The notes: generated from the sequence alone by a model not told the origin. A stretch of DNA of 64,000 nucleotides from Arthrobacter sp. C2 (GCA_024207135.1 CP042428.1:2728001-2792000), one strand, 5' to 3'; positions 25,756-35,369 are shown, numbered from the stretch's first letter. Numbers and translations are program-made.

Positions 25756-26318
25756 GGCTGACCATCTCCTCGACGTTAAGTCTGTATGCCCTTGTATTTT
25801 CACTGTACGCCCGTTTGCGCACGTTGGATTCGGAAAGCCCTGAAGGGAAATTCCACTGCCGGTTTTGGGATCCTTCGGGTTGCCGCAGGTGGGTTGACCG
25901 ATTTCTCGCAGCAGACATGGGCCCAGGTATCCAGTGGTTTAAAGAGTCCCTGAAACCACTCCGCCGGTTCCGCAGGGTCTGGATGAACACGTTGACTGCG
26001 GCGCAGCTGGCCTTGCCCGCATTCCTCAATGATGATGAGAACGTCTTCGCCATTGCGGCCAGGAATTCCCCGTCGAAGGAAGCTTCCAGTGCGTACCACG
26101 CCGATCACGTCGGTTGGGTGAAATGCCTACGGCAACCTGGCAGCAGGAGATCTATCCGTATTGCATACGCAAAATGCGTTACTTGTTTGATCGAGGTTCG
26201 CCGATTTCCGTGCGGATGTGATGCTCCTAGGCCGGATGGCGGTGTTTTAGCCACGCACTCGCTGGACCGTACTCGGGCATACCTTTCCCGAGGTATTTAG
26301 CATTTTGAGTGATCGAGT
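25756..26318. other. 563-bp lower-G+C gap without a recognised gene
   Basis: Open frames of about 100-160 codons exist on both strands (for example plus 25815-26300), but none resembles a known protein and their ribosome-binding sites are poor. Composition is lower in G+C than the first 25 kb. It could hold degraded genes at the edge of the 26-34 kb segment. Confidence 0.5.
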
Positions 26319-27416
26319 TTACTTCACGATTTGGGTCAAAAATTCATAACCAATAGAATAGACGACATTCATTCGAAGCCGATGCTTTACCATTTTTCCA
26401 TCCCGCACCGATTCAAGAAGTTCTGCTTCTCTGAGTTTCCGGAGATGCCGCGATACCTGTGGAGCTCCAATGCCCAGCCGTCTGGATAGATCACTGGTGG
26501 TGCAATATTCGTTGACGAGGTGCCGACACAGCTCCAAACGTGCACCATCGGCTAGCACGGCCATTTGATTTTGGATTTCGTGGATGTTCCTGTTGACGGC
26601 TCCCATGTCGGAAATCGGAAATTGCACAACAATGGGCACAACGTAACCCGCATATTCATCGTCGTATTTCACAACTATGTGAGGCTTCGTCAGGATACTC
26701 GGGACAAGGACGAATTTGCGGCCGTAACCGCTAACGAAGGCATTTTGCAGCTTGTCATAGGCCACCTGAGCGGTCTGTGGAAAGAAATGTGCGCCGGGCG
26801 TCAAAGAGGTCAGCACCATAGAAACGGACCCGCCAGCGAGTCTTCGTTGCACTTCAACTTCACTGGCTTTGAGCCGAGCAGATCCCGATTCCCAGCGCGC
26901 ACGAAAGCAAGTGTCATGGAACGTCTTGAGAAACGCAGTCAGGACCTGCCGGAAGTGCTCGGGATCGCGAGCTAACCGGGCACCAAGTTCTTCACGCTCT
27001 TCGCTCCGTGCCCGGCACATCTCTAGAAAATCAGCGCGGTCGCTACTGTTGTTCATGATGTCCATGGGACGCTCGGAGCGACCACCAATGACCGCCTGAA
27101 CGCTCATTTGCACAAACGCTTCTAGGGGCAGGGCTTCGAAGGTTGCCAGCTCCGATTCGAAACTTTGGTAGTCGATGGTGTTCAGAGGCATCAGTGCGCG
27201 GAATCTGAATCGCGCCCACAATGGTGAGAACGAACGCATGGTCCGTCTCAACTGGGCAGACATTTGGGCGTCAATCGCTTTGAGTTCTCGCGACAGTTCA
27301 AGATGATGGCCAGGCTCCGCAATGCAGTGGAGCATGGCCATCATCTCGGCCATCTCTGAAACCCTGACAGTGACATTCGCAGGTTCGACGTCGGTCAGGT
27401 CAAAGATGATCGGCAT
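26319..27416 (-). CDS. DUF5937/ArsR-type winged-helix regulator
   Basis: 365 residues. A long N-terminal region (about 1-265) of the DUF5937 type is followed by a C-terminal ArsR-like winged helix: SDLSRRLGIGAPQVSRHL near 317-334 is the recognition helix region, then a wing. These proteins are actinobacterial one-component regulators of unknown ligand. It is the last gene of the peptide-transporter/hydrolase operon, 65 bp after the hydrolase, and may act on the palindrome at 34158-34183. That link rests only on position. Confidence 0.75.
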   Translation of the reverse strand: MPIIFDLTDVEPANVTVRVSEMAEMMAMLHCIAEPGHHLELSRELKAIDAQMSAQLRRTMRSFSPLWARFRFRALMPLNTIDYQSFESELATFEALPLEAFVQMSVQAVIGGRSERPMDIMNNSSDRADFLEMCRARSEEREELGARLARDPEHFRQVLTAFLKTFHDTCFRARWESGSARLKASEVEVQRRLAGGSVSMVLTSLTPGAHFFPQTAQVAYDKLQNAFVSGYGRKFVLVPSILTKPHIVVKYDDEYAGYVVPIVVQFPISDMGAVNRNIHEIQNQMAVLADGARLELCRHLVNEYCTTSDLSRRLGIGAPQVSRHLRKLREAELLESVRDGKMVKHRLRMNVVYSIGYEFLTQIVK

Positions 27417-27481
27417 GAGACGAGCTTAGCTGACCTCGGGTGTCGACGAATAGCATCTCAAACCCGAGGAATCAACGGCGT

Positions 27482-28846
27482 TTAGAAGCGCAGTCCCTCG
27501 GCAGAAATTCGCAGTTCCTCGGCATCAACAGGGAGCAAAAATCGCTGCAAGATCAGCTGGTCGACGATTCGAGCAAAGACACGGCGGTAGCTATCAGCAT
27601 CGCCGTAAATCTCTTGCAACTGCTGCCCCTCGAACGGTGTCTCATTACCGTGATACCACGAGGGGCGTCCCATGGGCGTCGCTGCCACCAAGGTCGACGT
27701 CGGAGCATCGGTGTAAGTGCTTCGTACACCTCCACGCGCGTTGCCCCACTGATCACGCAAAATGGTATCGGTGTGTCCCTCGGTTTCAAGCAATTGGGAA
27801 GGTGGCGGCACAAGCTTTCCTTCTGCCCAGTCTGCAAGCAGTCCCAGAAGCGCTCCGTAAATATGAGAATTCGGGAAGGTCGACCAGTGTGCTCCGGGAG
27901 GCAGTGGGCAATCCTTAAGCCGAAGTACATCCTTCTGACTCATGTGGCGCGTTTCCCGATGTGCCATCCCTGCGACCTCGTAAAGGCGGAATGTTTCGGA
28001 ATCAGCTCGGCGGTGTTTCAGTCCACGAACTTGACCAGATACTCCGCAATCCCAACGAACAGACTGAAATTCTGCTTCACCCAATACTTCAATCACCGGA
28101 ACATCGATGTCCGGCAGTGCTTCACCTCCTGAGGCTCCAGGCAGGTATCCGTCAAAAAGTGGCCCGCCATCGGCCCGACGCATGGCATCGTGGTGCTGCT
28201 CAACAAAGCGACGAACCACACCACCGGTCTGGGATATCCCGGCGAAGAGAAGCGTCTTGGCTTCTGAATTCTTGATTCCCGGCAGTCCCCCACGAAGTGC
28301 GTGCGCAACTTGTGCAATTATTTCAAATGACTGGGGTGTCGCTCGCCACCATCGTTCCTTGAACGCATCGTATTGTTCAGCAAGGATCTCAGGAGTCGGG
28401 TTCGCTGTGAAGGGAATCGAACCTGCGAAGTCGCTTGCCAGCTCCCCCGCCGTAAACTTCATGTCTCGATATCGTTCGGGGTTGCCCCCCTGGATCATAT
28501 CCAGCGCCGAAGGAGCCTGTGAGTCAATTTCTATCCACATATACCCATCACGCATCAGCGCACGGTTGTAGGCGCGCCAGACCGAGGTTCCACCCCAGAT
28601 ATGGCTTACCTCCGTGAGTGTTCGACCATTGAACTTTTCCATGTTTTCAGGCCGTCGAACCAAAATACGTGTGAGAAATGGTGCCTCGGCTGCGATACCC
28701 GAAACAAAATATTCTTCTTGAATGTACCCATATGTGGGCATCCGTTCCGTTCCGTAGGATTCGAGCACGACGGCTCGATTACCCTCGGTTTCCGGGATTG
28801 GACCCGAAATTTGGGCGCAGGGAGCTAGGGTCTGTGAGGTGGTCAT
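27482..28846 (-). CDS. Alpha/beta hydrolase domain protein (PF20091-like)
   Basis: 454 residues. The N-terminal part has YFVSGIAAEAPFLTRILVRR near 46-65. The nucleophile motif AGISQTGG puts Ser at about 205, and VAGMAHRETRHM supplies a likely catalytic His near 293. This is the large hydrolase family once called Abhydrolase_10, with mostly uncharacterised members. No signal peptide is seen, so it is probably cytosolic. It follows the transporter ATPase genes by 46 bp, so it likely hydrolyses whatever the ABC system imports, perhaps an ester or amide rather than a peptide. Confidence 0.75.
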   Translation of the reverse strand: MTTSQTLAPCAQISGPIPETEGNRAVVLESYGTERMPTYGYIQEEYFVSGIAAEAPFLTRILVRRPENMEKFNGRTLTEVSHIWGGTSVWRAYNRALMRDGYMWIEIDSQAPSALDMIQGGNPERYRDMKFTAGELASDFAGSIPFTANPTPEILAEQYDAFKERWWRATPQSFEIIAQVAHALRGGLPGIKNSEAKTLLFAGISQTGGVVRRFVEQHHDAMRRADGGPLFDGYLPGASGGEALPDIDVPVIEVLGEAEFQSVRWDCGVSGQVRGLKHRRADSETFRLYEVAGMAHRETRHMSQKDVLRLKDCPLPPGAHWSTFPNSHIYGALLGLLADWAEGKLVPPPSQLLETEGHTDTILRDQWGNARGGVRSTYTDAPTSTLVAATPMGRPSWYHGNETPFEGQQLQEIYGDADSYRRVFARIVDQLILQRFLLPVDAEELRISAEGLRF

Positions 28847-28892
28847 ATTTTAATTCTCCTGTTCTGAAGCCAAGTGCCAGCGAGTGGCGGCG

Positions 28893-29696
28893 CTAGAGAC
28901 TGGGCGAAGAGTCCAGCAATGTACGCGTATATGCGCTTTTGGGGTTGGCGAAAACTTCTTCCGCTGGCCCGTTTTCCATAATTTTTCCGTCGCAAAGCAC
29001 AGCTACCTGATCACTCATGAATTCCACGACGGCCATATCATGGCTCACGAAAATCATCGAGAGACTCCGCGACTCTTGGATGTCCTTGAGCAGATTCAAG
29101 ACGCGAGCCTGAACTGAAACATCCAGCGCTGAAACTGGTTCGTCAGCAACGATAAGTTCAGGTTCAAGCGCCAAACCGCGTGCTATGGAAATGCGTTGCC
29201 GCTGACCACCCGAGAACTCATGCGCGTACCGTCCCAACCAGCCCTCGGCCAACTGCACTTCATCTGCAAGGGCTCGAGCCCGCATGCGACGTTCCCCGGC
29301 TGAATACAGATTCTGTACGCGCATCGGTTCTTCAATGAGCTCTTGCAAGCTCATCCGCGGATTGAGTGAATTTGATGAATCCTGAAAAATCATCTGCATC
29401 TTGCGACGGTACAAACGCAGTTCGTCCTTGCCCAAGGCAAAGATGTCCTGGCCCAAGACGCGTACCGATCCGGAGGTGGGTCTGATGAGACCAATTGAGA
29501 TCCTGCCCAGGGTGGATTTGCCGGATCCTGATTCCCCTACTAGCCCCACAACTTGATTTCGTTTGACCGAAAGCGATGCGTTGTCTACTGCGACGTGTTT
29601 AGACCGCTTGAACACGCCGCCGAGCGTGAACTCTTTGCTTACGTTAGTAAGCTCCAAGACGAGGTCGTTATGTGCTCCGAGCTGATCGTTTTTCAT
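28893..29696 (-). CDS. Oligopeptide-type ABC transporter ATP-binding protein (DppF/OppF)
   Basis: 267 residues: Walker A GESGSGKS near 54, signature FSGGQRQRISIARGLA near 160, Walker B LIVADEPVSALDVS and the H-loop FVSHDMAVVEF. This is the second of the two ATPases typical of Dpp/Opp importers. Its ATG overlaps the stop of the first ATPase by 4 bp. It is shorter than many OppF proteins (about 320 aa) and lacks their usual C-terminal oligopeptide-transporter extension. Confidence 0.9.
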   Translation of the reverse strand: MKNDQLGAHNDLVLELTNVSKEFTLGGVFKRSKHVAVDNASLSVKRNQVVGLVGESGSGKSTLGRISIGLIRPTSGSVRVLGQDIFALGKDELRLYRRKMQMIFQDSSNSLNPRMSLQELIEEPMRVQNLYSAGERRMRARALADEVQLAEGWLGRYAHEFSGGQRQRISIARGLALEPELIVADEPVSALDVSVQARVLNLLKDIQESRSLSMIFVSHDMAVVEFMSDQVAVLCDGKIMENGPAEEVFANPKSAYTRTLLDSSPSL

Positions 29697-30547
29697 AGCG
29701 TCACCTTTGAATAGATGGACTTATCGATCACTGGGAGTCGGTGCGGTTGATGACCCAGCCGAGGTGCCGCTTCCAAAAGACCTTGTGTGTATCCAGATTT
29801 CGGGTTGGCAATGACTTCTTGGGTCGCGCCCTGCTCCATTTCATAGCCATCCAGCATGACGACTACGTCGTCGGTATATTGCGAAACCAAACCAAGGTCG
29901 TGGCTGATCAGGACCAAGGCCAGATCGAGGTCATCGCGCAGTTTCAGCAACAAGTCCAGGATCTGTTTTTGAATTGTGGCGTCCAAGGCGGTCGTCGGTT
30001 CATCCGCAAGCAGTAAGGCCGGATTGCAAGAAATACTCATGGCGATCATGACGCGTTGTCGCATACCGCCGGAGAGCTGGTGGACATAGGATCCCAGTAC
30101 ACCTCGCGTTGGAGGAATGCCCACGAGATCCAGCAGATCGCTGGCACGATCACGTGCCTGTTTTTTGCTGAAGCCCAGGTGCATACGCATAGGGCGAATC
30201 ATTTGCTCGCCAATAGTCATCGTCGGGTGCAGAGCGCTCATTGGCTCTTGAAAAATGAAGCCGATCTCGGAGCCGCTCAGTTTGCGCCGCTCGGCGTGAG
30301 TTGCGGTGAGCAGATCCTGACCTTTGTAAAGGATTTGGCCCGAAGCAACAGCCACATCCGGCAATATCCCCATGATGGCGGTAGCAGTCATGGATTTTCC
30401 GGAACCAGATTCGCCGACAACGCCCAATGTCTTCCCTGCTTTAAGCGAGAAGTTCAGCGAATGCACGACTCTGCTTGGACCTTCTGGCTTAAGGATGTCG
30501 ATGTTCAGATCGCAAACTTCGAGTAACACTTTTTCACCTACGCTCAT
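29693..30547 (-). CDS. Oligopeptide-type ABC transporter ATP-binding protein (DppD/OppD)
   Basis: 284 residues: Walker A GESGSGKSMTATAIMG near 41, signature LSGGMRQRVMIAMSIS near 156, Walker B LLADEPTTALDATI and the H-loop LISHDLGLVSQY. It pairs with the DppF-like ATPase to power the two permeases just upstream. It starts 4 bp after the DppB-like permease. The C-terminal cysteine-containing extension usual in OppD (Fe-S-like motif) is missing, as in its partner. Confidence 0.9.
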   Translation of the reverse strand: MSVGEKVLLEVCDLNIDILKPEGPSRVVHSLNFSLKAGKTLGVVGESGSGKSMTATAIMGILPDVAVASGQILYKGQDLLTATHAERRKLSGSEIGFIFQEPMSALHPTMTIGEQMIRPMRMHLGFSKKQARDRASDLLDLVGIPPTRGVLGSYVHQLSGGMRQRVMIAMSISCNPALLLADEPTTALDATIQKQILDLLLKLRDDLDLALVLISHDLGLVSQYTDDVVVMLDGYEMEQGATQEVIANPKSGYTQGLLEAAPRLGHQPHRLPVIDKSIYSKVTL

Positions 30548-30551
30548 GGCG

Positions 30552-31505
30552 CTAGTCCTTGCTGTCTAAACGAATACGCGGATCGATCAGTGCACAGACC
30601 ACATCCACCAAGAGATTCACCACCACAAAGATGATGGCAATGAGAAAAATGCATCCTTCAATGAGCGGGTAGTCACGGCGATCTACAGCAGTCAGCAGGA
30701 GCTTGCCCAATCCTGGAAGCGAGAAGACGTTTTCGGTAACCACCGCGCCTCCGAGCAATGAAGCCATGGACAGCCCCACCACAGTAACGACCGGCACCAA
30801 GGCCGCGCGGAACACATACTTTCCAGTGATCGTCCGCTCACCAATGCCCTGGGCACGTGCGGTAGTGACGAAGGGCTGGAATTTGGCATCCAAGACGCCA
30901 TTGCGTGAATACCTGAAGAGCGTGGCTGCCTCCAAGACGCCCAGCGCCAGGGCCGGCATCGCCATGAAGGAGAGAAACTGACCGAAGTTTTCCGTTGGGG
31001 CCACATAGCCGGCGACAGGGAACCAACGCAACATCACACCGAACACCAGGACCATCAAGATGGCCAGCCAGAAAGTCGGCATGGCAATGCCGACCGCCGA
31101 ACCAACAACCATGGCCTTATCCACAATTCTTGATTTGGTTGATGCAGCAATCGCGCCCAGAAGCGGGCCAAGCAAGACGGCAACAATCAATGCCAGAACG
31201 GCAAGTTGGGCGGTTACTGTGGCTGCAGCAAGGACCAGCTCGCTCACTGGGGCCCGGAGAAATATCGATTCGCCAAAATCGAATCGGACCATACGCCCTA
31301 GCCAGACAATGAATTGAAGGATGATGGGTTGGTTGAGTCCCATCTCTTCACGAAGATTTTCAATGTCGGTCGCAGTGGCCTCTTCGCCTAGGATGACCGC
31401 GGCGGGGTCTCCGGGAGTCAGCCGCAGCAATACGAAGAGCAAAACCATGGGTACGGCAATGGTTGGCAGCAACGCCAACAAGCGTTTGAAGATGTAATTG
31501 AGCAT
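30552..31505 (-). CDS. Oligopeptide-type ABC transporter permease (DppB/OppB)
   Basis: 317 residues with about six membrane helices. The N terminus reads MLNYIFKRLLALLPTIAVPM, as in GsiC/DppB proteins, followed by LRLTPGDPAAVILGEEAT and an ATPase-contact loop RAQGIGERTITGKYVFRAAL near 205. Its ATG shares one base with the DppC-like stop (TAATG at 31503-31507). It forms the membrane channel with the DppC-like subunit. Confidence 0.9.
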   Translation of the reverse strand: MLNYIFKRLLALLPTIAVPMVLLFVLLRLTPGDPAAVILGEEATATDIENLREEMGLNQPIILQFIVWLGRMVRFDFGESIFLRAPVSELVLAAATVTAQLAVLALIVAVLLGPLLGAIAASTKSRIVDKAMVVGSAVGIAMPTFWLAILMVLVFGVMLRWFPVAGYVAPTENFGQFLSFMAMPALALGVLEAATLFRYSRNGVLDAKFQPFVTTARAQGIGERTITGKYVFRAALVPVVTVVGLSMASLLGGAVVTENVFSLPGLGKLLLTAVDRRDYPLIEGCIFLIAIIFVVVNLLVDVVCALIDPRIRLDSKD

Positions 31506-32389
31506 TAGTGCTGTCCCTCCTTTGCAGCGACCTTGACAAGTGTCTTGAGTTTTGCGAGGCCCGCGATGCGGCGGGCTCGAGGATCCATCGAGTCTCGAAG
31601 CCCATCACCTAGGAGAATGAGGCCCAATACCGTAACCAGAATGGCCACACCGGGGAATACACCAATCCACCAGGCGACAGCGATATATTTTTGTGCGGCC
31701 GAGAGACTGGCACCCCAGCTCGGCACTTCGGGCGGGATTCCGATGCCTAGGAAGCTCAACGCGGCAATGGAGAGCACGGTTGCAGCGAAGCCCATTGTTG
31801 CCTGAACGATCAGGACAGAGACAGCTTCGGGAGCAACATATTTGGAAAGGATCCATGAATCCTTGGCACCCATTGCCCGGGCGGACTCGACCATGGCAGT
31901 GGATTTCACGCTGAGTGATGCCGAACGAACCACGCGCGCAATCGGCGGAATCAAAACCACGGTTAGTCCGAAGACTACTGGTCCGACGCCCCGGCCTAGA
32001 ACGCCAACCAGGCTCATAACCAAAATGATGTTTGGGAACGACATCATTCCATCGATGATGCGCATGACCACTGCGTCAACCTTTGGGAAGTACCCGCAGA
32101 TGATTCCGATCAGGTAACCGATGACTATGGCCAAGACCGTACAAAGCGCGGAGATCCCGAGTGCAGTTTGCGCCCCAAAGAGCAGCATTGTCCACATGTC
32201 GCGTCCTTGGTCATCAGTACCCAGCGGGAATGCCGCTTGAGGCGCTTTCAGCCGGTTTACCGGATCGACAAAATTTGGGTCGCCGCCAAGAACTGGCGCT
32301 AATAGGGCTAGGCAAACTACCACCAAAATGATGGCTGCACCCGTCATAGCGGAGGGGTCCCTCAGCAAGGCCTTGAATGTTGTTTTCAT
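31505..32389 (-). CDS. Oligopeptide-type ABC transporter permease (DppC/OppC)
   Basis: 294 residues with about six helices. The region near 55-75 carries the usual PLGTDDQGRDMWTMLLFGAQ block, and the coupling loop ARAMGAKDSWILSKYVAPEA lies near 180. Start 32389 is preferred over GTG 32407 because AAGAAGAGA stands upstream of it and nothing suitable precedes the GTG. A 117-bp gap separates it from the binding-protein gene, which is frameshifted. Confidence 0.88.
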   Translation of the reverse strand: MKTTFKALLRDPSAMTGAAIILVVVCLALLAPVLGGDPNFVDPVNRLKAPQAAFPLGTDDQGRDMWTMLLFGAQTALGISALCTVLAIVIGYLIGIICGYFPKVDAVVMRIIDGMMSFPNIILVMSLVGVLGRGVGPVVFGLTVVLIPPIARVVRSASLSVKSTAMVESARAMGAKDSWILSKYVAPEAVSVLIVQATMGFAATVLSIAALSFLGIGIPPEVPSWGASLSAAQKYIAVAWWIGVFPGVAILVTVLGLILLGDGLRDSMDPRARRIAGLAKLKTLVKVAAKEGQH

Positions 32390-32506
32390 GTTTCTCTTCT
32401 TGTCCACGGACGATCAACAGCGAGATTTCTTGCACCGGAGGTGGGTTGCCCCGACTTCATGAATTGCTCGGAGACGGAACCACCCACTCCCACCCTCGTG
32501 TGGTGT

Positions 32507-34073
32507 TTAGTTGCCGATCCATACGTTGTAGAAGCCGCGCACAGTTCCTTGCGTCGGTTCAAATCCACCGACATTGGCTCCGATTACACTCAACCGCGGT
32601 TCGTGCCCGAGCTTTACAAATGGCAATTCATCCCAGATGAGCTGTTGCATTTTGTTCCAGGCAGGCAGACGGGCTTCGATGTTTTTACCCTCAGTGACAT
32701 CAGCCATCAGTGACTTCTTTTCATCCGTGGTCCACCATCCCGGGAAATCATCGTTGAGGAAGACTACGGTCAGCGGGTCCGAATAGGCGGTACCGCCAGC
32801 AAGGAAGATATCCCACTTGGAGGGATCGGTACGGGTGGAGCCGAATGTGGCTGCGTCCATGGCCTGCAGTTCGACGGCAAAGCCAATGCCTTCCAGTTGC
32901 TGCTTGAGCAGGGGACCGTAGCCATCGGAGTCGGGGCGGTAGAGCACACGGACCGGAGTGCCGTCGTATCCTGCCTCTTTCAGCAGAGCCTTACCGGCAT
33001 CAACGTTCTTGTTTTTGTAAATATCTGAACCGGCCTCCGAATACCATGGCGAGCTCTTGGGGAACAGGCTTGAGTCATCAGCAAAGTACTCGGTCCCGCC
33101 AAGTTGCTGGGTAGCAATCGCTACCGGGTCTACGGAGTTCAAAACAGCTTGACGCATTTTCAGGTCTGCCATGAGTCCGGATTTGTTGTTCAGCTGCAGT
33201 ATCGAGAATCCAGCATCCTCACTCACCACCGGTTTCAGTGATGGGTCAGCCTGATAGACAGAAAGCTGATCCATGCTCATGAACTGTGGCACGATGTGTG
33301 CCTGACCGGTACGAACTTGGTTCAGGGCATTGGCGTCGTTAAAGGGGATGAACTTAATAGTGTCAGCATAGGCTGTCTTGGCCCCGGTTGCACCGTCTGC
33401 TTTTTCGCTGCGTGCGGTGTAGTCAGCAAAACGTGAGATCACGGCTTGCTGGTCGGTGGCGAAGCTGTCGAGCTTGTAGGGACCGGTGCAATCCAGTGAG
33501 GTCAGGTCATCTGAACCGGCCTCTTCCAACGATGCGGCCGACATGATGTAGGCACCGGTGTCCGGCGTTGCGAGCAGCGCTGGGATCGCACCCGTCGGTT
33601 GCTTCGTGGAGATGGAAACGGTCAACGGGTCAACCGCGGAAATTTCCTTGGTCAATGAGCTGAAAAGCTCGCCGGCATCCGCGCTGCCATAGCGCTCTAG
33701 CGAAGCGACCACATCGGCAGCCGTCAGTTCACCGCCGCTATGAAGTTTGACGCCTTCGCGAATCTTGATGGTGTAGACACCGGTTTTTTCGTCATACCTC
33801 ATAGCTTTCGGCAAGCCCGCCTTCTACCGAGGTGTTCGCGGCGTTGGCGAAGAGGCCCTCACACGTTGAGGCTGCAACCATCCAGTTCGACCGCGAGGTC
33901 GTGACATATGGGTCGATCATCGATGGGAGCGACGCAACGACAAGCTCACCACCGGTGACCGGTTCGCTGGATCCAGCAGCAGCATCCGGCGTTGGTGCAC
34001 CGCCGCAGGCAGAGAGTGCCATAGCAGCACAGAGCAGTGCACCGATCTTCACGGCACTACGTTTCGAAATCAT
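32507..34073 (-). pseudogene. Peptide/solute-binding lipoprotein (SBP_bac_5), broken by a 1-base frameshift
   Basis: Two adjoining frames together give a full SBP_bac_5 binding protein. The first (34073 down to about 33799) has a lipoprotein signal with LSACGG and ends GGLAESYEV-stop. The second continues with YDEKTGVYTIKIREGVKLHS to the natural end at 32507. Removing one base of the CC at 33797-33798 would read LAESYEYDEKTGVY, a smooth family match, so a single inserted G on the coding strand is the likely cause. Start 34073 has an AAAGG box. The rest of the operon is intact. Either the gene is freshly inactivated or this is a sequencing error in the assembly. Confidence 0.85.
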
Positions 34074-34565
34074 GGCGCAGCCTTTCAATAAAATCCGGGT
34101 GGGGAGCCCGCGTGTGGGGTTCAATTAGAGTAGGGGGTTTCGAATGTGACGCCCATTTCAGTTACCGCGATCGCGGTAACTGATAAATCTGCCGATCCGA
34201 CGACGGTTTCCATCAAAAACGGATGGTCCACCGGGACATCAAAAGTACACGACGAAACCTCACCATGATCCAGTACAGTGAACCGTCCTGCGGTCCCTCA
34301 AATCGGGCGTCGCAGTCGGCACCCGCAATAGCGGCGGTGAGGTCAGAGATATCCGTCTCGAACGCCGAATTGGCGGAGTCAACGATGGGCTGCCGTTGCG
34401 CACTCCCTCACACTGGAACGTATCGGACCGGGGTTCCCGAAAATCCTGTCAGCGCCCTGGACGCGCTTCCTGCCTGCCCGGGAACTGCTGGCAGCAGGGC
34501 TTGAGAGGTCTTCAGGCCACCACTTCTGACCGGTGCCCACCGGTGCGGATCGTCGGGGCCCGGGC
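34074..34565. other. 492-bp region upstream of the peptide-transporter operon
   Basis: It holds the 26-bp palindrome at 34158-34183. Between about 34190 and 34565 I see no gene: the short plus-strand frames have no family resemblance. The convergent end of the IclR gene closes the region. Confidence 0.55.
34158..34183. promoter_or_regulatory. Perfect 26-bp palindrome, likely operator of the peptide-transporter operon
   Basis: Each 13-nt arm reads TCAGTTACCGCGA with no spacer. It is centred about 97 bp upstream of the binding-protein ATG and downstream of any likely promoter further right, so a repressor there would block the operon. The DUF5937 regulator encoded at the operon end is a candidate binder. 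Confidence 0.7.
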
Positions 34566-35360
34566 TCACCGAGTAGCCACAACCTGCTCGCCGCGCAGCT
34601 TCTTGGACAGCTCGTGGGCGTGGTGCAGCAGCAGCCGACCCAGTTCGGGTTGGCGTTCCTCGGTGAACCTGGACTCGATGCCGGTCAGGCTCAACGCCCA
34701 TGCAGGTTGGCCTGCCGTATCGAAGACGGCCGCTCCCATCCCCCAGCTCCCCTCCACTATCAATCCGGGGTTCACCGCCCAGCCCCGTTCCCGGGTCTGG
34801 GCAATGCGGTGCCTCAGCAACTCCTGACCGTGCTCGCTGCCGTGGCCTTCCGCCAGGTCGTGGCCTTCCACGTAGCGTTCGATGGCTTTTTCGGGCAGGA
34901 AGGAAAGTATCGCCAGCCCAGCCGAGGCCACCCCCAGCGGGAACCTCTTGCCCTCGTAGAGCACAAACGAACGGATCGGAAACGACCCGTCCTGGCGCAG
35001 CAGGCAGACCGTTTCCTCACCCCGGCGCACCGACAGGAATGCGCTCTCGCCGGTGGCATCCGCCAGCGCGGCAACATGGGGGCGGGCAATGTCGGTGATG
35101 TCGTAGCGTTCGGCGGCCACGGTTCCCATCAGGTACATTTCCGGGCCCAGCATCCACAACCCCGCTTTGTTGTCGTGGTCGCAAAAGCCTTCGGCGGTCA
35201 GCGCCGCGAGCAGCCGGTGGACGGTGGGCCGCGCCAGCCCGGTCCCTCGTGCGACCTCCGCGGTGGAGATTCCCCTGGGCATCGCGGTGCTTACGGCGCG
35301 CAGCACCGCGGCCATCCTGCCCACGACTTGGGCACCGGGAAACGAAGTATTCATGTCCAT
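34566..35360 (-). CDS. IclR family transcriptional regulator
   Basis: 264 residues: an N-terminal winged helix (ISTAEVARGTGLARPTVHRL near 30-49) and a C-terminal effector domain with GESAFLSVRRGEE and GMGAAVFDTAGQPAWALSL. IclR proteins often control the adjacent divergent catabolic operon in response to an aromatic or organic acid. The start is uncertain: ATG 35360 and ATG 35354 are both possible and neither has a clear Shine-Dalgarno. A 15-bp inverted repeat overlaps the start codon, suggesting autorepression. The divergent target is the CoA-transferase/thiolase operon at 35506. Confidence 0.88.
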   Translation of the reverse strand: MDMNTSFPGAQVVGRMAAVLRAVSTAMPRGISTAEVARGTGLARPTVHRLLAALTAEGFCDHDNKAGLWMLGPEMYLMGTVAAERYDITDIARPHVAALADATGESAFLSVRRGEETVCLLRQDGSFPIRSFVLYEGKRFPLGVASAGLAILSFLPEKAIERYVEGHDLAEGHGSEHGQELLRHRIAQTRERGWAVNPGLIVEGSWGMGAAVFDTAGQPAWALSLTGIESRFTEERQPELGRLLLHHAHELSKKLRGEQVVATR

Positions 35361-35369
35361 ATTATGGAC
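35355..35369. promoter_or_regulatory. IclR operator candidate 1, overlapping the iclR start
   Basis: GTCCATA-T-TATGGAC, a 15-bp inverted repeat covering the ATG at 35358-35360. It matches the site at 35476-35490 at 11 of 15 positions, including both TCCA/TGGA half-sites. Confidence 0.55.

Noticed and set aside
25815-26300. 161-codon plus-strand frame in the lower-G+C gap
   Set aside because: No recognisable domain, weak start context and competing frames on the other strand. Decayed DNA is as likely as a gene.
33792-33814. Programmed +1 frameshift in the peptide-binding protein
   Set aside because: No slippery sequence, stimulatory structure or family precedent. A simple one-base insertion restores a perfect match.
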